Positions 49,096 to 61,639 of a stretch of 64,000 nucleotides of DNA are shown here, piece by piece (the first letter of the stretch is position 1; each line of letters starts with the position of its first letter). The notes below the pieces were generated by a model. It had not been told where the DNA came from and made no database searches. It saw only the letters and a list, made by a program, of their open reading frames with translations. The position numbers were made by a program, and so were the translations under genes. Origin of the DNA: Prunus persica (lineage: Eukaryota; Streptophyta; Magnoliopsida; Rosales; Rosaceae); contig NC_034014.1 of assembly GCF_000346465.2 (NCBI RefSeq), forward strand, positions 5,356,461-5,420,460, read 5' to 3'.

Positions 49096-49238
49096 AAAAC
49101 TCTCTCTCTGACTACGAGAGACGACCCAAGACCCTGCTCTCATTTTGCAGTGCCCTCCCTCTGCCTTAAGCCCAGACTTTGCAGAACCAAAAACCTTCTG
49201 AAACGCTGCGTTTCAGCTGAGATCGGCGAAGACGAGCT

Positions 49239-52200
49239 ATGGAGAAAGACAAAGTCGCTCTGGTGCAGAGCCTGATCGACCTAGTCAACGAAATAGCTTC
49301 GATCTCCGACTACAGGTGCACGGTCAAGAAGCAGTACTGTAATTTGGCGAGGAGGTTGAAGCTGCTGACGCCAATGTTCGAGGAGATTAGGGATAGCAAG
49401 GAGGCGGTTCCTGGGGAGACTCTGAAGGCCTTGCTTTCCTTCATGGAGGCTCTGGAATCGGCTAAGGACTTGCTCAGAATCGGAAGCGAAAGCAGCAAGA
49501 TTTACCTGGTGTGTGCGTATCATTCGATTCTCTTTTTCAGTCGTCCTTGCATTTTTTGTTTGTGTGCGTTTTATTATTGGCCTCGATGATTTTGTTGTTT
49601 TGATTTTTTTGATTTTTTTTTTTCTGTTTGGTTACTGAGAAAATGCGGGAAGGTGAAGGAAAATATTTTATTATTATTGAATTTGATACTGCTCTATTTG
49701 TTGCTTCCACTGGATTATTGAGTAAATTGTTTGTTACTCGCTATTGACTGCTGTGGAAGCAATCAAAGTAATAGCATACTAACTTCAGATTAACAAAACA
49801 GTTGTGTTAGGCTTTGCTAAATTGGAATACTAGTTTTAGTTAAAAGTTTCAAGGGTTCCATATTTTTGCTATAATTGAGATTTATAGTTCTAATTTGTTA
49901 TCAATTGCTACATTCTCAGCAATCAAATGTTAAAAAAAAAAAAAAAAAAAGGTTCCGTTAATTGAAGTTCATTGCTGCTTTCCTGTGCTTAGTTTTTCCT
50001 AAAATCAAGTGATACTAGTTAAGTTTAATTCGTTTGTTTGGAAATTTTCGCACTGAATTGAATTGTGGCTTCTTTAATATTTAGACGAGGAAGACTTGAG
50101 TGAAGTTGTTGGATAATTAAAGTAACGAAATAATTTTATATATGTTTACCTTTTTGAGACTCAGCAGAAAGTTCCCAAACAGATTCCTTAACAAAAAATT
50201 CTTAGTCTTTTATTTGGGTGCAGTGACATCTTTGTTTTGGTGAAAGTTTTATTTGATTTTGGGGATTTTTCATCTCAAAGTAGAATGTCATGCTTAAAAA
50301 TCTCAATGAAAAGTTTCTCTTTGTATGAATAGAATGTATTTGCATTAGTTTTTAGGGTGTCCGCTTTCATGTCTGGGGTTTGAGATGTTCCTATTATTCT
50401 TTCATGGGTCCTTACAGTTCGGTCCTTTTTGTCTCCATCAGTTTTATTAACTGTATCAAGATATAGTACTTAAGCATTGTTGTGTCTCTTGTTATGGTTT
50501 AGGCTTTTGTCTGTCTTCATGGCTTCACCTACTGAGATGAGTGGTTTTTGTATTAAGATTTAGGTGGTTGTGAATGGAATTGTCAGGTCAGAATGGAATT
50601 TCACTGGTTGGTAGTCAGAAGTGGGAATCCATATTTTTGTGTGGAATATCCTTGGTTGTTTGGTATCATGTACTTGGTAGAAGGTTCCTTCTTGCATTTC
50701 TGAGAGTGATGGTACTATAACTAAGTCAACAAGATTTTGGTTGTTCTTGGTCTTGCTTTTATTTGCGGAGGAACTTTGGTAGTTGATGTTACACCACTTT
50801 TGGGGAAGATATTCAAAGTAGTTTGTGGGCGAGAGATGAACATATTGAATTTAGCAGTTCTTGAAAACCACCACTTATGGGCATTATCTTCTGGGGCTTG
50901 CTAGAATTTTCTGATTATACGTACACCAAAATTTTGATTTCTTTAGCGTGTTCTAGCTGTTAATTTCCTGCATGGTGTTAAGGTTTCTGTACGAAAGTGT
51001 TACTACTTAATTTTGGGAAGAAAAGAGAAAAACATGCAGCTTCCCTCAGCTGTGTAATGAGCTATCTTCCGGCTTGAAAAAGGCTGCATAAAAATAAGAC
51101 AGAACAGTGTTTTGATGGTTTCTTCGTGTGCTTCGAGGAACTTAGTACCATAGTATAAAATGCCCACTAACTGTTGAAAAGGGCTATGTGGAGCTTTGAG
51201 AGTGAATATGATTTATTGTCAGGAATAGTACTGCATGCTACAGGGGATAAATATCTAGACATGGTTTATGATGAATTGGAGTTACCATCTCTCCTTTATG
51301 TTTCTGAATGTCTTGTCTCAATATCTCTCTTGCTCCCTATCTTGTTTTTTGGTCATTCTTATTCTCCCTGTTACTAAAAATAAAGAAGCAAAGTGATACA
51401 CATCTTGATCCTAAGATTTCCTAGCAATGGCTGAAATATAGTGAATATGGGTTCGAGGATTGATATTATTTTATAGATTGAGATGAGAAGGGAATAAGAT
51501 GGCTAAAAATATCATGTTTTGAAACACAATTTACATAAATTGGCTAAAACAAACTGGGAGTGTTCCCAGACTCTCAGTATAAGTGGTTGAGATTTGAACT
51601 TCAATTTCAGAAAAAAATTTGTTAACCATGTCTTAGTTAATAATGTGGATAGGAATACTGAATTACAGTGAAGATTGATACGAAACATGCCTGTGTGAGT
51701 AGACTATTTCATATTATAAACTCTGAGGTGGTTTGTGTCATATGGTCTATTTGTCAATGTTCTTTTGTTTTCCGTACTTTGCATGGGTGGGGTCTGTTGA
51801 ATGTTCCCTGTTTTTCATTGTTAAAGGTTTTTAATAATTAACTCAGCCTTAGATTTTAAAAAAACTACTAAGATTGCTTCAAAGTTCAAACTTCTAGTCA
51901 TATGATACCTTGATTCTCTCTGTCTCTGTCTCTCATGAACCTTTTCACCCTACTTGCAGGTCCTGGAAAGGGAGCAAATTATGAAGAAGTTCCATGAGGT
52001 GACATCTCAGTTGGAACAAGCTTTAAGTGGAATTTCCTATGAAAATCTTGACATATCAGATGAAGTTAAGGAACAGGTATATATTCATCATTGAACAATC
52101 CTGTAATTGTTTTGGGATGTGATAACCAGGGATCACAATGTAATAGTTGTTTTTTTGTTTTCTTTTTCTGGATATAGCTTCACATGTTTACTTTGCAATC

Positions 52201-54512
52201 CTTGTCCTATATAAGCTGACATTATAATGAGATGCCAGATTCTTCCTTTCAGAATTCTTGAAGTATTTTCTTTAAAGTTTATTTAAACATCTTTAGATTG
52301 CATGTGCACAGACACACACACAGACATTTAACCATACTATGACTTGCAAAACTTATATATATGTGGTACAACAAGAATTTGAGTAGGTCCCGATTCAGAG
52401 CTCCTAAATTTATTTGTTATATTATATTTGAGATTTTTCAGTTTAAAATATATTCTTTAACTGTATCATTCATCCAGGTTGAACTAGTTCTTGCTCAGTT
52501 CAGAAGAGCCAATGGAAGGTTTGATTCACCAGATGTTGAGCTCTATGAGGATCTCTTATCCCTTTACAGTAGAAATGATGCAGCAACAGATCCAGCTGTC
52601 CTAAAAAGATTGGTTGAAAAGTTAGAATTGGCAGGGATAGCTGAACTTACACAAGAGTCACTAGCCTTGCATGAGATGGTTACTTCCAGTGGTGGGGATC
52701 CTGGAGAGAGCATCGAGAAGATGTCAATGCTACTGAAAAAAATTAAGGATTTTGTACAAACAGAAAATCCCGACTTGGATGCTCCTGCAACAGAAAAGAA
52801 TATATTAGCAAGTTGCAGTGGACAAGCATCTACTGACAAAAATCACAAGGTTCCCCCAGTTATTCCAGATGATTTTCGCTGTCCAATATCATTGGAGTTA
52901 ATGAAGGACCCCGTCATTGTTTCAACCGGGCAGGTATATGCTTGCTCTTTGATACCCACAACTCAATTGTTCCTTTTTTCTTATTCCTTCATGTTTCATT
53001 GGATGTTATTAGATGTTTTTCTCCATTCCATTTTCTGTCGTATGGCTATCCGATGTCAATAACATGTTTCCACGTTCCTGTAGAAAATTGTTATATTGAA
53101 ATTTGTTTGCTACATTATATCCTGCTGTTGGGTCAATGATTCGCCCATTTGAGATCAGCCTGGTTGTCTTCTGTTAGTTCCTTCATATGGTTTGTCAGAA
53201 CAAAACCAAAACTTTTTTATTACGAGCTTGAAAAGATGTCACAAAGACTGGATACTTGTATTCCTATATATGGGGTTAATTTTTTATGAATACATTTGAA
53301 GTCCATGCCCCGGGACACAATCCAATTTAAAAGATCTTGTTTCCACTGCTGCAGACCTATGAACGTTCCTGTATTGAAAAGTGGCTTGAAGCAGGGCATG
53401 GGACATGTCCGAAAACGCAACAGAACCTCTCTAATACCACCCTCACACCGAACTATGCTTTACGTAGTCTCATAGCCCAGTGGTGTGAGGCAAATGGCAT
53501 TGAACCACCAAAAAGACCCAATGCTCGACTTAATAAAACTGCATCTGCCTGCTCGCCTGCAGAACGTACTAAGATCGAAATTCTCCTCCGCAAGCTGACG
53601 TCAGCAAACCCCGAAGACCAAAGGTCTGCTGCGGGTGAAATCCGGCTTCTTGCCAAGCGCAATGCAGATAATCGTGTGGCTATTGCGGAAGCTGGTGCAA
53701 TCCCCCGGCTCGTTGGCCTTCTTTCAACCCCAGACTCCCGCACCCAGGAGCATGCTGTGACAGCACTTCTCAACCTTTCCATATGTGAGGATAACAAAGG
53801 AAGCATCATATCCTGTGGAGCAGTTCCTGGTATTGTTCATGTTCTCAAGAATGGAGGCATGGAGGCTCGGGAAAATGCAGCTGCGACCCTTTTCAGCCTT
53901 TCTGTTGTTGATGAAAATAAAGTTAGAATTGGTGCTTCGGGAGCCATTCCACCACTTGTAACATTGCTAAGTGAAGGTACTCAAAGAGGAAAGAAGGATG
54001 CTGCTACAGCACTTTTTAACTTGTGCATTTATCAAGGGAACAAGGGGAAGGCAGTAAGGGCTGGTGTTGTTTCAACACTAATGCAGCTGCTGACAGAGCC
54101 TGGAGGTGGAATGGTGGATGAGGCACTAGCCATTCTAGCAATACTGGCCAGTCATCCTGAAGGGAAATCAGCCATTGGAGCTGCCGAGGCAGTGCCAGTT
54201 TTGGTTGAAGTTATTGGTACTGGATCTCCCCGAAACAGAGAAAATGCAGCTGCAGTTTTGGTGCATCTTTGTTCCGGAGACCAACAACATATAGTAGAGG
54301 CTCAGGAACTTGGGGTGATGGGTTCATTAATGGAGTTGGCACAAAATGGCACAGATAGAGGCAAGAGAAAGGCTGCACAGTTGCTTGAGCGAATAAATCG
54401 GTTTGTTGAGCAGCAGACACAGCATGCTCAGGCACAAGCCAAGGCTCAATCCGAGACTGAGACCCAGCAGTCACAGCCACCACCCTCCACAACAAATGCT
54501 GTTGACAGCTGA
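49239..54512 (+). CDS. PUB13: PUB13-type U-box / ARM-repeat E3 ubiquitin ligase
   Basis: Four exons: 49239-49508, 51960-52076, 52478-52933 and 53355-54512, all phase 0 with GT-AG introns; 666 residues. It starts [20 protein letters not shown]. Residues 1-230 form the helical U-box N-terminal domain ([36 protein letters not shown]). The U-box is at about 258-330 ([40 protein letters not shown]), split by the third intron right after STGQ. ARM repeats occupy about 370-625 ([57 protein letters not shown]). The tail is Gln-rich. In Arabidopsis the PUB12/13 pair ubiquitinates the immune receptor FLS2 and limits cell death; orthologous function here is inferred from similarity. Closest by recall is PUB13, but a PUB12/PUB14-type paralogue is possible. 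The 2.45-kb first intron has no gene of its own. Confidence 0.93.
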
Positions 54513-56179
54513 TAGTTTATTTATTTATTTTATTTGTTCACTTTCTATTTGCTTGGTTTCTTTTGTTCTTTTCAAGTCAAAAGAAGCGGCTTTGCTTTGG
54601 CAGGGGGAGGTGGAAGATCACCTTCCAAGTCTGTAAGTTATTCATTTTATTTGTGTGGGATGAGACTATACTTTCAGGGGTTCTTTATAAAGAGCATCAA
54701 TGGGTAGGGGGGTTAAAAAGAAAAAACAAAAGGAATGAAGGGCTGAGATATATATCTGACATTTATGTGAAAATTGTACCATTGTAACATGTACGACTGT
54801 AATCATCCTCAGTTTTTAGTGAAGAGATGTTGCCTGTATTGAATCCAAAACATATTGGTCTGAGAGATCAAAGTTACATATATTGAAATTCAAAGCTTCA
54901 AACATCCACAGATATGTACAATTTTCACATTCAATGAGGACTCTTTTTTGTTTTGTTTTTTGTTCTTTTGTTTCTGCTGAAGATATGTTGATTCATTTCC
55001 CCCCTTTCTTTCTGTATTAGGTAACTTGAAGGGCAGTGCCATGAGGAAATTTTATGGTTTCATTGTCACTCGATGTCACTAATCCATGTGATATGACAGA
55101 ATATGGAAAACATTTTTATACTTTAGGGTAATACTATGTGACCGTATTACGATGAAACCGAAAACTTTGTCAGTGCCGTGCCTATGGCTTAACCTGGGAC
55201 GGACCTTAAAGTCAAAGGTTGGGGATGTTACTTTGATTTTGTTACCAAGTTGTTCCTGCTAATACATGAGAGTTCCTAATCCGAGCCACAAAAGAAATGG
55301 ACTGATTCTGTCCTAATCAGACCCATTTAGCAAATTTCAATCCGGAAGTAATACTTTGGTGGTTCTGAAATCTGAATGGTGTTGTCTAGTCTGAGAGCTT
55401 TATCTGGCTCACGCAAAATGTTGCGTCTGATAGGGCTAATAAGGCTAATAACAGTTCTCATGGTGATCTAGACTGATTTTGCTTAAAAAGTTGTAGCTTT
55501 TGGATTTTGATTGGAAAGCCTTTTGCCACTCTTTCTTCAAGGGGTATGTGAAATCAGGCTGTGATAGGAGCCAGCAGCATGTGTATAATCTGCACAAAAA
55601 CAGCTTGGAACAGAAGGGTGTCTCAAAAACTCATATACAATAAAATCTCAAAAAACGAATTCGTGTGAAATCCTTGGTATTTTTTTTTTTTTTTTAGTCC
55701 CTACAAAATCAACAATTCCATGAGCCTGGGCTTCTGTTGCTGAAATAAAAACATTTCTTTCCATGTTTTCGAATACAACCTATAAGGGTTTGCCATCTCA
55801 AGATATTTTATGTCTTTTTTTCAATATGTGATATTAGAATCCAACTTATCTTATTCACCGAGTATGAAAATCTATGGATGTATAGTCTAATCTTTTCATT
55901 TTCATTTTCACTTAAAAATAAAATCATATGGAAGCAGCATTAATATCCATTGTTTCAAATGAAATATACTTTCCACAACATGCCCTAATTAAGATAGGAA
56001 CTGCCATTGTTTGGGCGATTTGGCATCTGTCATATCACATGGCATATGCTTGACAAACATTTGATTGAACATTGCTTGTTTTTTTTTTTTTTTACCCTAA
56101 AGAGGATTGGGATTATCAAAAAAGTTGCCTTTCTGACGTACTACTTGTCAGCAAAAATATTTTTGCTTACTACACTTAA

Positions 56180-56394
56180 TTGGTGATAAGTATTATCATA
56201 ACGTTAATTGTTGTTGAATGTGTTTAATTTTTTAAATTCGTGTATGACAGGTAGATTAAATCACACGCATTCAATAATAATTAACGAAATGATAATGATT
56301 GTGGGATTTGTTGAATACGTTTAATTTTTGAAATTCATGTGACAGGTAGATTAAAAACACACTCATTCAACAATAATTAAAGTAGCGATAATGA
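56180..56394. repeat. two adjacent copies of a hairpin-forming MITE-like repeat
   Basis: Unit 1 (about 56180-56300) is an imperfect inverted repeat: attatcataacgttaattg on the left mirrors caataataattaacgaaatgataat on the right. Unit 2 (about 56309-56394) repeats its core (ttgttgaata/tg..., gacaggtagattaaa, cattcaacaataatta) in the same orientation. Confidence 0.7.
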
Positions 56395-56983
56395 CAGAGA
56401 GATATAAGAGAAGTTAAACACATGATGAAGATGTGAGAAAGTAATTGTCAGTGACATAATCTAAGAAGATTTGTAATTCTAAAGAATCATCTCACTGGGA
56501 TTGAGATCGCTGAGTTTATAAAGTAGCACTCCAACATGCACAAATTCTTTGAATTCCAACTTGGAAGAAAAAGAGAAATTCGAAGACCAAACTAACTACC
56601 ATTTTGATCAACATTTAACAAAGGATCAGTACAAGATAATACAAGATGATGCATGAAGTAGCTCCATCACAGAAAACCATGCTGAATCATAGGGGGCGAT
56701 GATGTGACATGATACTAACATGTCACTTGAACCAATTGAAATTCAGATGAGTGGTTTCAGTAAAGTGAAAACTAAACATGCAAAAACCCAAATGATTTGT
56801 GACAAAAGTAATGCAACATCTATGCCAACTTGCCACATGTTTTGTATACATATAGTATACCTACGCATATAATGGGTTGTATCATAACATATGTATCTCA
56901 AAAGTAACTTAATATGGATGCATTATGCATATGATATTATGGTCCCTTAGGAAAATATGGGGCCACTGAATTTACTTTTTCAG

Positions 56984-57118
56984 ATTGAATGCATGGAAGC
57001 TAATCTTAAATTTATAAAGACCCGAGTTAAAAATTTAAGTTCAGATGCAAATATGCATCTCTTAGCTAGATTGTATAATCAATCGGAGAAAAGAATGAGA
57101 GATCAAGAGATCATGCTG
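56984..57118 (+). pseudogene. orphan exon-like coding segment
   Basis: A 135-base open segment with a pyrimidine-rich AG acceptor before it (tttactttttcag) and a GTAAAG donor after it, encoding 45 residues in phase 0 (IECMEANLKFIKTRV ... LLARLYNQSEKRMRDQEIML). The composition is that of a charged alpha-helix or coiled coil. I do not recognise the parent with confidence, and no partner exon is visible nearby. It is probably a stranded or captured gene fragment. Confidence 0.4.
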
Positions 57119-58027
57119 GTAAAGTACTTTTTTTGTTGTTGATGAATGCTAGTAAAGTACTTTGATGAGACATCAAATCACATATATTATGACTCTTTGT
57201 TTTAGAAAGATGATGACAATTTTAGTTCTTGTGTTTATGAGTTTTGCATTAATATCGTAAGTGTTACTTGTATTTATCCAAAATAGACGAGAGTTCGAGT
57301 GTTCTTATGCATAATGTCTTGATATTTAGGCTTCCATCATTTTCTTTCGAGTTACATTATATTAGAAGTGCTAAACTTGCATACTAGAGGTCTTAGAGGT
57401 TCGAATCCCCATGGCATCAGTTGTGTGTGTGTGAGAAATCCCAGCCTTTGTAGTTTAGATTATCGTTTGTGCTAAAATAAAAAACAAAGAAGAAGAAGAA
57501 GAAGTGCTCAAATCCTTGATCAATTGTCCAACTCCTCACTACTTGGCTGGCTAACACTTTTCAATACAAACTCTCTATACAAATCTCAAACATTTAACCC
57601 TATATTTCAGAAAGCTATAAGGTTGCAAGTAAATATTATCAACCATAAGAGAGTATATATTATAGCAATCCCAACTAATGTGACGTAGCACAAGTAAGAC
57701 TCAAACTGAATATGCAGGTTGCAAGTAATTATTAACTAAAAATCTATGAAAAAGCTATAAGTTTAATGGCCCAGATTCCAGAACGTGTATCAGTGATACT
57801 GCACAAAACGCTCAAAAAGAAGGTGAAGAAGCAGAAATGTAAAAAGAAATGCAAAATTAAACGTGGACCCATTTGGAAGAAGAAGAAGATCAGAAGGTGA
57901 TAAAGAGGAATAAAGTGAAAAAGAAAAAAATAAAACGCAGGCCCATCTCTGCTTCAACAAACATAAACACTTAACACTGGAGACAGAGAAAGAGAGAGCA
58001 AAAAGCAGCGAATAGAAAAAACTAACA

Positions 58028-58030
<3 letters not shown>

Positions 58031-58062
<32 letters not shown>
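58031..58062. repeat. (GA)n microsatellite
   Basis: About 16 GA units. Confidence 0.95.
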
Positions 58063-58063
<1 letters not shown>

Positions 58064-58374
58064 ATATATTTCACGTTTATCAAAGTGTGGGTCAACAAAA
58101 TGAACATCCATAACATAGAGGGTCTTGGATTTCCGAGCCATATGCTTTGCTTTTGAATAAGGCTTTGAAGCCTTTGATTGCTCTTCCAGCGGTTGTCGTA
58201 CCTCTCAGTCTCTCAGGCTCATCACCAACAACAGCAACCATTCCTCTTTTATTTCTTTGCTTTCCCTTTTGCCTTCTTTGACGCCCATATGCAGAATGCA
58301 TGCACATTTTCGACTCACAATAACTGTTTTCACTGTCCACGTCCCATGACCAAACTCATCAAATATCAAATATC

Positions 58375-58389
58375 GAGAGAGAGAGAGAG

Positions 58390-58420
<31 letters not shown>

Positions 58421-58421
58421 C
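58375..58421. repeat. compound (GA)n(GT)n microsatellite
   Basis: About 9 GA units directly followed by about 14 GT units. Confidence 0.95.
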
Positions 58422-59630
58422 TGCTTTAATTTTTTGCTTCTGGCATTCTGGTTTGATTGCTTTATTCGTCCGTTGCTTGGCAGCCTTGGTTCTTGCAAAA
58501 GCAAATCCTTGATTCCTTCTCTTTTTCATAAGATGACCAGCCCTTTTTGGCTTACAATACTAATATGTAATTATTACATCGATCTCCGAAGAGATCAACA
58601 ATACACACATATATCTTTCTATTCTAACGTGACAAAGTTTTATAATTTTTTTGACCCAATTTAAAAGGATGAGACACTGGGGGACCATGTTTGATTTTTA
58701 AAGTAGCAACAGTAAACACTATAAATAAAGTGTTAAAAAAAACGCATTTGCACTCAAAATCCTGTGTTCAATCACTTATAAGAAAAAAGCAATGATATAT
58801 TATAGAGTTCATTTGACCTATATAGCTAGGGTTTTATCATATATAGCTCTTGCATGATGCAGCATTCTCTACCAAAAATCTAGAATACTTGTTGCTCACT
58901 TGGATTTGGTTGAGATGCTAAATACTTGCATGCATGGTTTTTAGTGGGATTTTTGGCGTTTTCTCACAATTTCCCTTCAAAGTCGTCAACTTTCACTTTC
59001 ACCCATGTAAAACAAATAAGTACTACCACTGATCTTATCGTTCTTATTATTATTGAAAAATCATTATACACAGTACTGTTTTGTATGTATAATGATGATG
59101 CTTCTCTGATCTCTTTCTCTCTCTTCCCATCTGTCTCTCTGACTTAAAATCTAAATGTAGTAAACATGTTTTCCTTTGGAGGTGAAAACTGAAAACACAT
59201 TAACACCTCAGTGAATCTCATAAAAACATGAGACAAGAAGCTTTCTTGGAATTCAAATTTGGCCAGATTTAGAGGAATTGGGGAAAACAGGGAAGTGGAG
59301 TCAGTGTCGACCCTCTCTCGATCAAGTCTTGATGACACGTCGATCTTTTCCTACATTAACTTGCGAGAGAGAGGAGAGAGAGAGAGGGAGGGAGGGAGAC
59401 ACCATTGAAGAGGATGCTGGTGAAGGACTTAATAAAGGCAACTCTTTTCAGAGCAATGGTGGAATGTGGATCAACTTCCTCAACAAAGTACTTTAAAAAC
59501 TAAATGAGAGAGACAGAGAGAGACTTGCAATTAATGCACCACTGCAGGGACATAATAAATTAAGCTGCAGAATCTCTACATATATAAAGTATAAACTTCA
59601 ATCTCCTCTTGATTCATGTACATATATATA

Positions 59631-59643
59631 TATATATATATAA
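59631..59643. repeat. short (TA)n tract
   Basis: Short perfect TA repeat in intergenic DNA. Confidence 0.8.
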
Positions 59644-60040
59644 TTTTGAAAAACATACTCTTCTTTAATTAATCGATATGCAGCTTTTGTCAAGTGGTGT
59701 TCCATGAAGATCGTACGAACAAAAACACATACATGGAGCCACATGTTTCAGCCACAGATTTTCATAGAATATCACTTACTAATTTCAAGCCAAAGTACCC
59801 TATTGTTTGCATAGTAAATCAAACGATAGAAATGGTGCGGATTGAATTTTCTCATCGTGATGCATGCAGTTGGTACGATTAATGCATGTGGCTGAAGAAG
59901 ATATGAGAGATATACGATGAAATGAATTTTTTTTCAAAAGGAGTACCATTGATGATCAGCTCATAGTGGCAGATACAAACCCATATGGTACATACACACA
60001 CCATACATTAGTTAACACACGATACATAAGTACTCAAAAC

Positions 60041-60070
60041 AAGAAAGAAAGAAAGAAAGAAAGAAAAAAA
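60041..60070. repeat. (AAAG)n microsatellite
   Basis: About six gaaa units, 140 bp beyond the stop codon of the Dof gene, possibly within its 3' untranslated region. Confidence 0.9.
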
Positions 60071-60209
60071 GCAAATAAAATACAAATCAGAAAGACTACC
60101 ATTTCTTAGTTATTGGATCCATATATCCACCTCTAATCATCATCAAGGATGACAAGGGCTCGTGCATCCATCTTAATTATACACTGGTTTAATTTCTGGC
60201 TTGGAAAAC

Positions 60210-61500
60210 TTACAAGAGATGGCTTGTGGAAGAAGAGTTGAGGCCTGATAAATCTGTCCACGCATTCAAATTGCCACCCCAGAACTGATTATTGTTGTTT
60301 TCAGAAATATTAGTACCCAAAGAAGGTCTTGTCAAACTAAGCCCACGATTGTCTTCAACTTTCACTGGAGGGGGCAGGTGATCATCAGTATTATTAACCC
60401 TAGAATTATTAGCAGCCATAGGATCAGTCGGTGCTTGATGATGATGATCAACTCCTTGATCAGCAGTTTGAAATTGGTATAAACCTGTTGAGGGTGATGA
60501 ATCAAACCCAGAACCACCCAAGAATGGAATTTGCTGCAAATTCAAATTGCGCCACTGGTTATCTCCTCCTAATATTCCACCATTTAAATTGTTAATATTA
60601 TTGCCTCCTATCTGATGAAATTGGAACCCCATATGATGGTGGTGATCAGTCTGTCCCTGCTGGATCTCATTGAAGTTTAATCCCATGTTCCCAGCTCCAC
60701 CATAACGTCCAAGACTTTGGATTGTTGAGGCCAGAAATGGCAGGGATTGATGAGTTGGCGGTGGCAGTTGTGACAAATGACTATCAATCATATGATGATC
60801 AGATGAGTTGGAACCTGTTTGAATATGATCGGTACTTGTGGCTGCTGGAGATTTGGACCTGCTGCTGCTGCTGCTGTTGCTTTTGCTTTTCTTGTTTCGG
60901 CGACATCCTCCTCCGACTGGAACATTCCTTAGGGCACCTCCTCGGGTCCAGTAACGCCGACATGTCTTGCAGAAGTGGCGAGGCTGAGAGAGGCTGTAGT
61001 TATTGAAGTAGCAAAACTTGGTGTTGGTGGACTCACACCTCGGACACTTGAGGGCGGTTTCTGGCTGTGGAATCTTTGCCATACGGGCTCGATCAGACAT
61101 CGAACTGGGTCTGATGGAGCCCGGGCCACCACCACCAGTACTCCCTTGGCCACCGACATGAGTGAGTGGCGGCAGAGGCAGCGGTGGAAGCTCGAGTGGG
61201 TTTTCATTTCCAGTAGTAGTACTTCCCAGTGGATGATGATTTGGTTGCTGCAAGATAATAAAAATCCAAAGTAACTATGAGTTAAGCATAAGGAACATAT
61301 ATTTCTGGTATATTCACAAAGAGATATATATCACGAAGGAATAGGAATAAATATATCTTTTGAATTTGCTTTTTTTTTGTTCTTCCCTTTTCTGTTTTGG
61401 TGAAGATAGAAGGTGTTGATGGAAAAACTGGAGCTAGAGAAAACCTCACCTGGTGCCAATTGGGAGGATCTAAATAGACTGGAATAGATGAGAAAACCAT
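60210..61500 (-). CDS. Dof zinc-finger transcription factor (DOF3.6/DOF5.1-like)
   Basis: Two exons on the minus strand: 61500-61450 (17 codons, [17 protein letters not shown]) and 61247-60210; the intron is GT-AG and phase 0. The protein has 362 residues. The Dof domain has its four zinc ligands at 85, 88, 110 and 113 (CX2CX21CX2[41 protein letters not shown]), followed by basic RRNKKSKS. Dof proteins bind AAAG sites in nuclear promoters. The rest is rich in Ser, Asn, His and Gly with short conserved pieces ([38 protein letters not shown]) typical of the DOF3.6 (OBP3)/DOF5.1/DOF2.4 clade. The MVFSS start followed by an early intron is a family hallmark and supports this start. A (GAAA)n tract (CTTT on the sense strand) lies 90-140 bp upstream, probably in the leader. 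Exact orthologue not decided. Confidence 0.92.
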
Positions 61501-61588
61501 GGTGTTTGATCTTTATTTCTTTTATAAAGTTTGATGGGTCTTTAGGAAATATGGTGGTGGAGAATCACACCAAGGGAATACCAGAGCC

Positions 61589-61589
<1 letters not shown>

Positions 61590-61626
<37 letters not shown>
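61590..61626. repeat. (GAAA)n tract in the Dof leader
   Basis: About eight gaaa units, 90 bp upstream of the Dof start codon; reads CTTT on the sense strand. Confidence 0.9.
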
Positions 61627-61639
61627 AAAGAGAAAGCAA

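Larger units (their letters stand above)
54513..57700. other. intergenic region downstream of the PUB13-like gene
   Basis: The 3' untranslated region of the PUB gene probably occupies the first few hundred bases. No complete gene follows. It holds a doubled hairpin repeat (56180-56394) and an orphan exon-like segment (56984-57118). Confidence 0.6.
57700..60209. other. gene-free region with microsatellites, 3' of the Dof gene
   Basis: No convincing gene. It holds GA and GA/GT tracts (58031-58062, 58375-58421), a TA tract (59631-59643) and an AAAG tract (60041-60070). An 82-codon minus-strand frame at 58340-58092 is not recognised and is not called. Confidence 0.55.

Noticed and set aside
30318..54512. 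Idea that XBAT31, PUB13 and the RPN6 fragment form a ubiquitin-proteasome gene cluster
   Set aside because: E3 genes are very numerous in plants and the RPN6 piece is transposon cargo; the proximity is most simply chance.
57385..57412. tRNA-like ggttcgaatcccc box
   Set aside because: Only the T-loop-like box is present, with no acceptor stem or anticodon arm; such boxes are common in repeat relics.
58092..58340. 82-codon minus-strand frame (MDSENSYCESK...CYGCSFC)
   Set aside because: No recognised motif, no splice or leader context, and it borders microsatellites.
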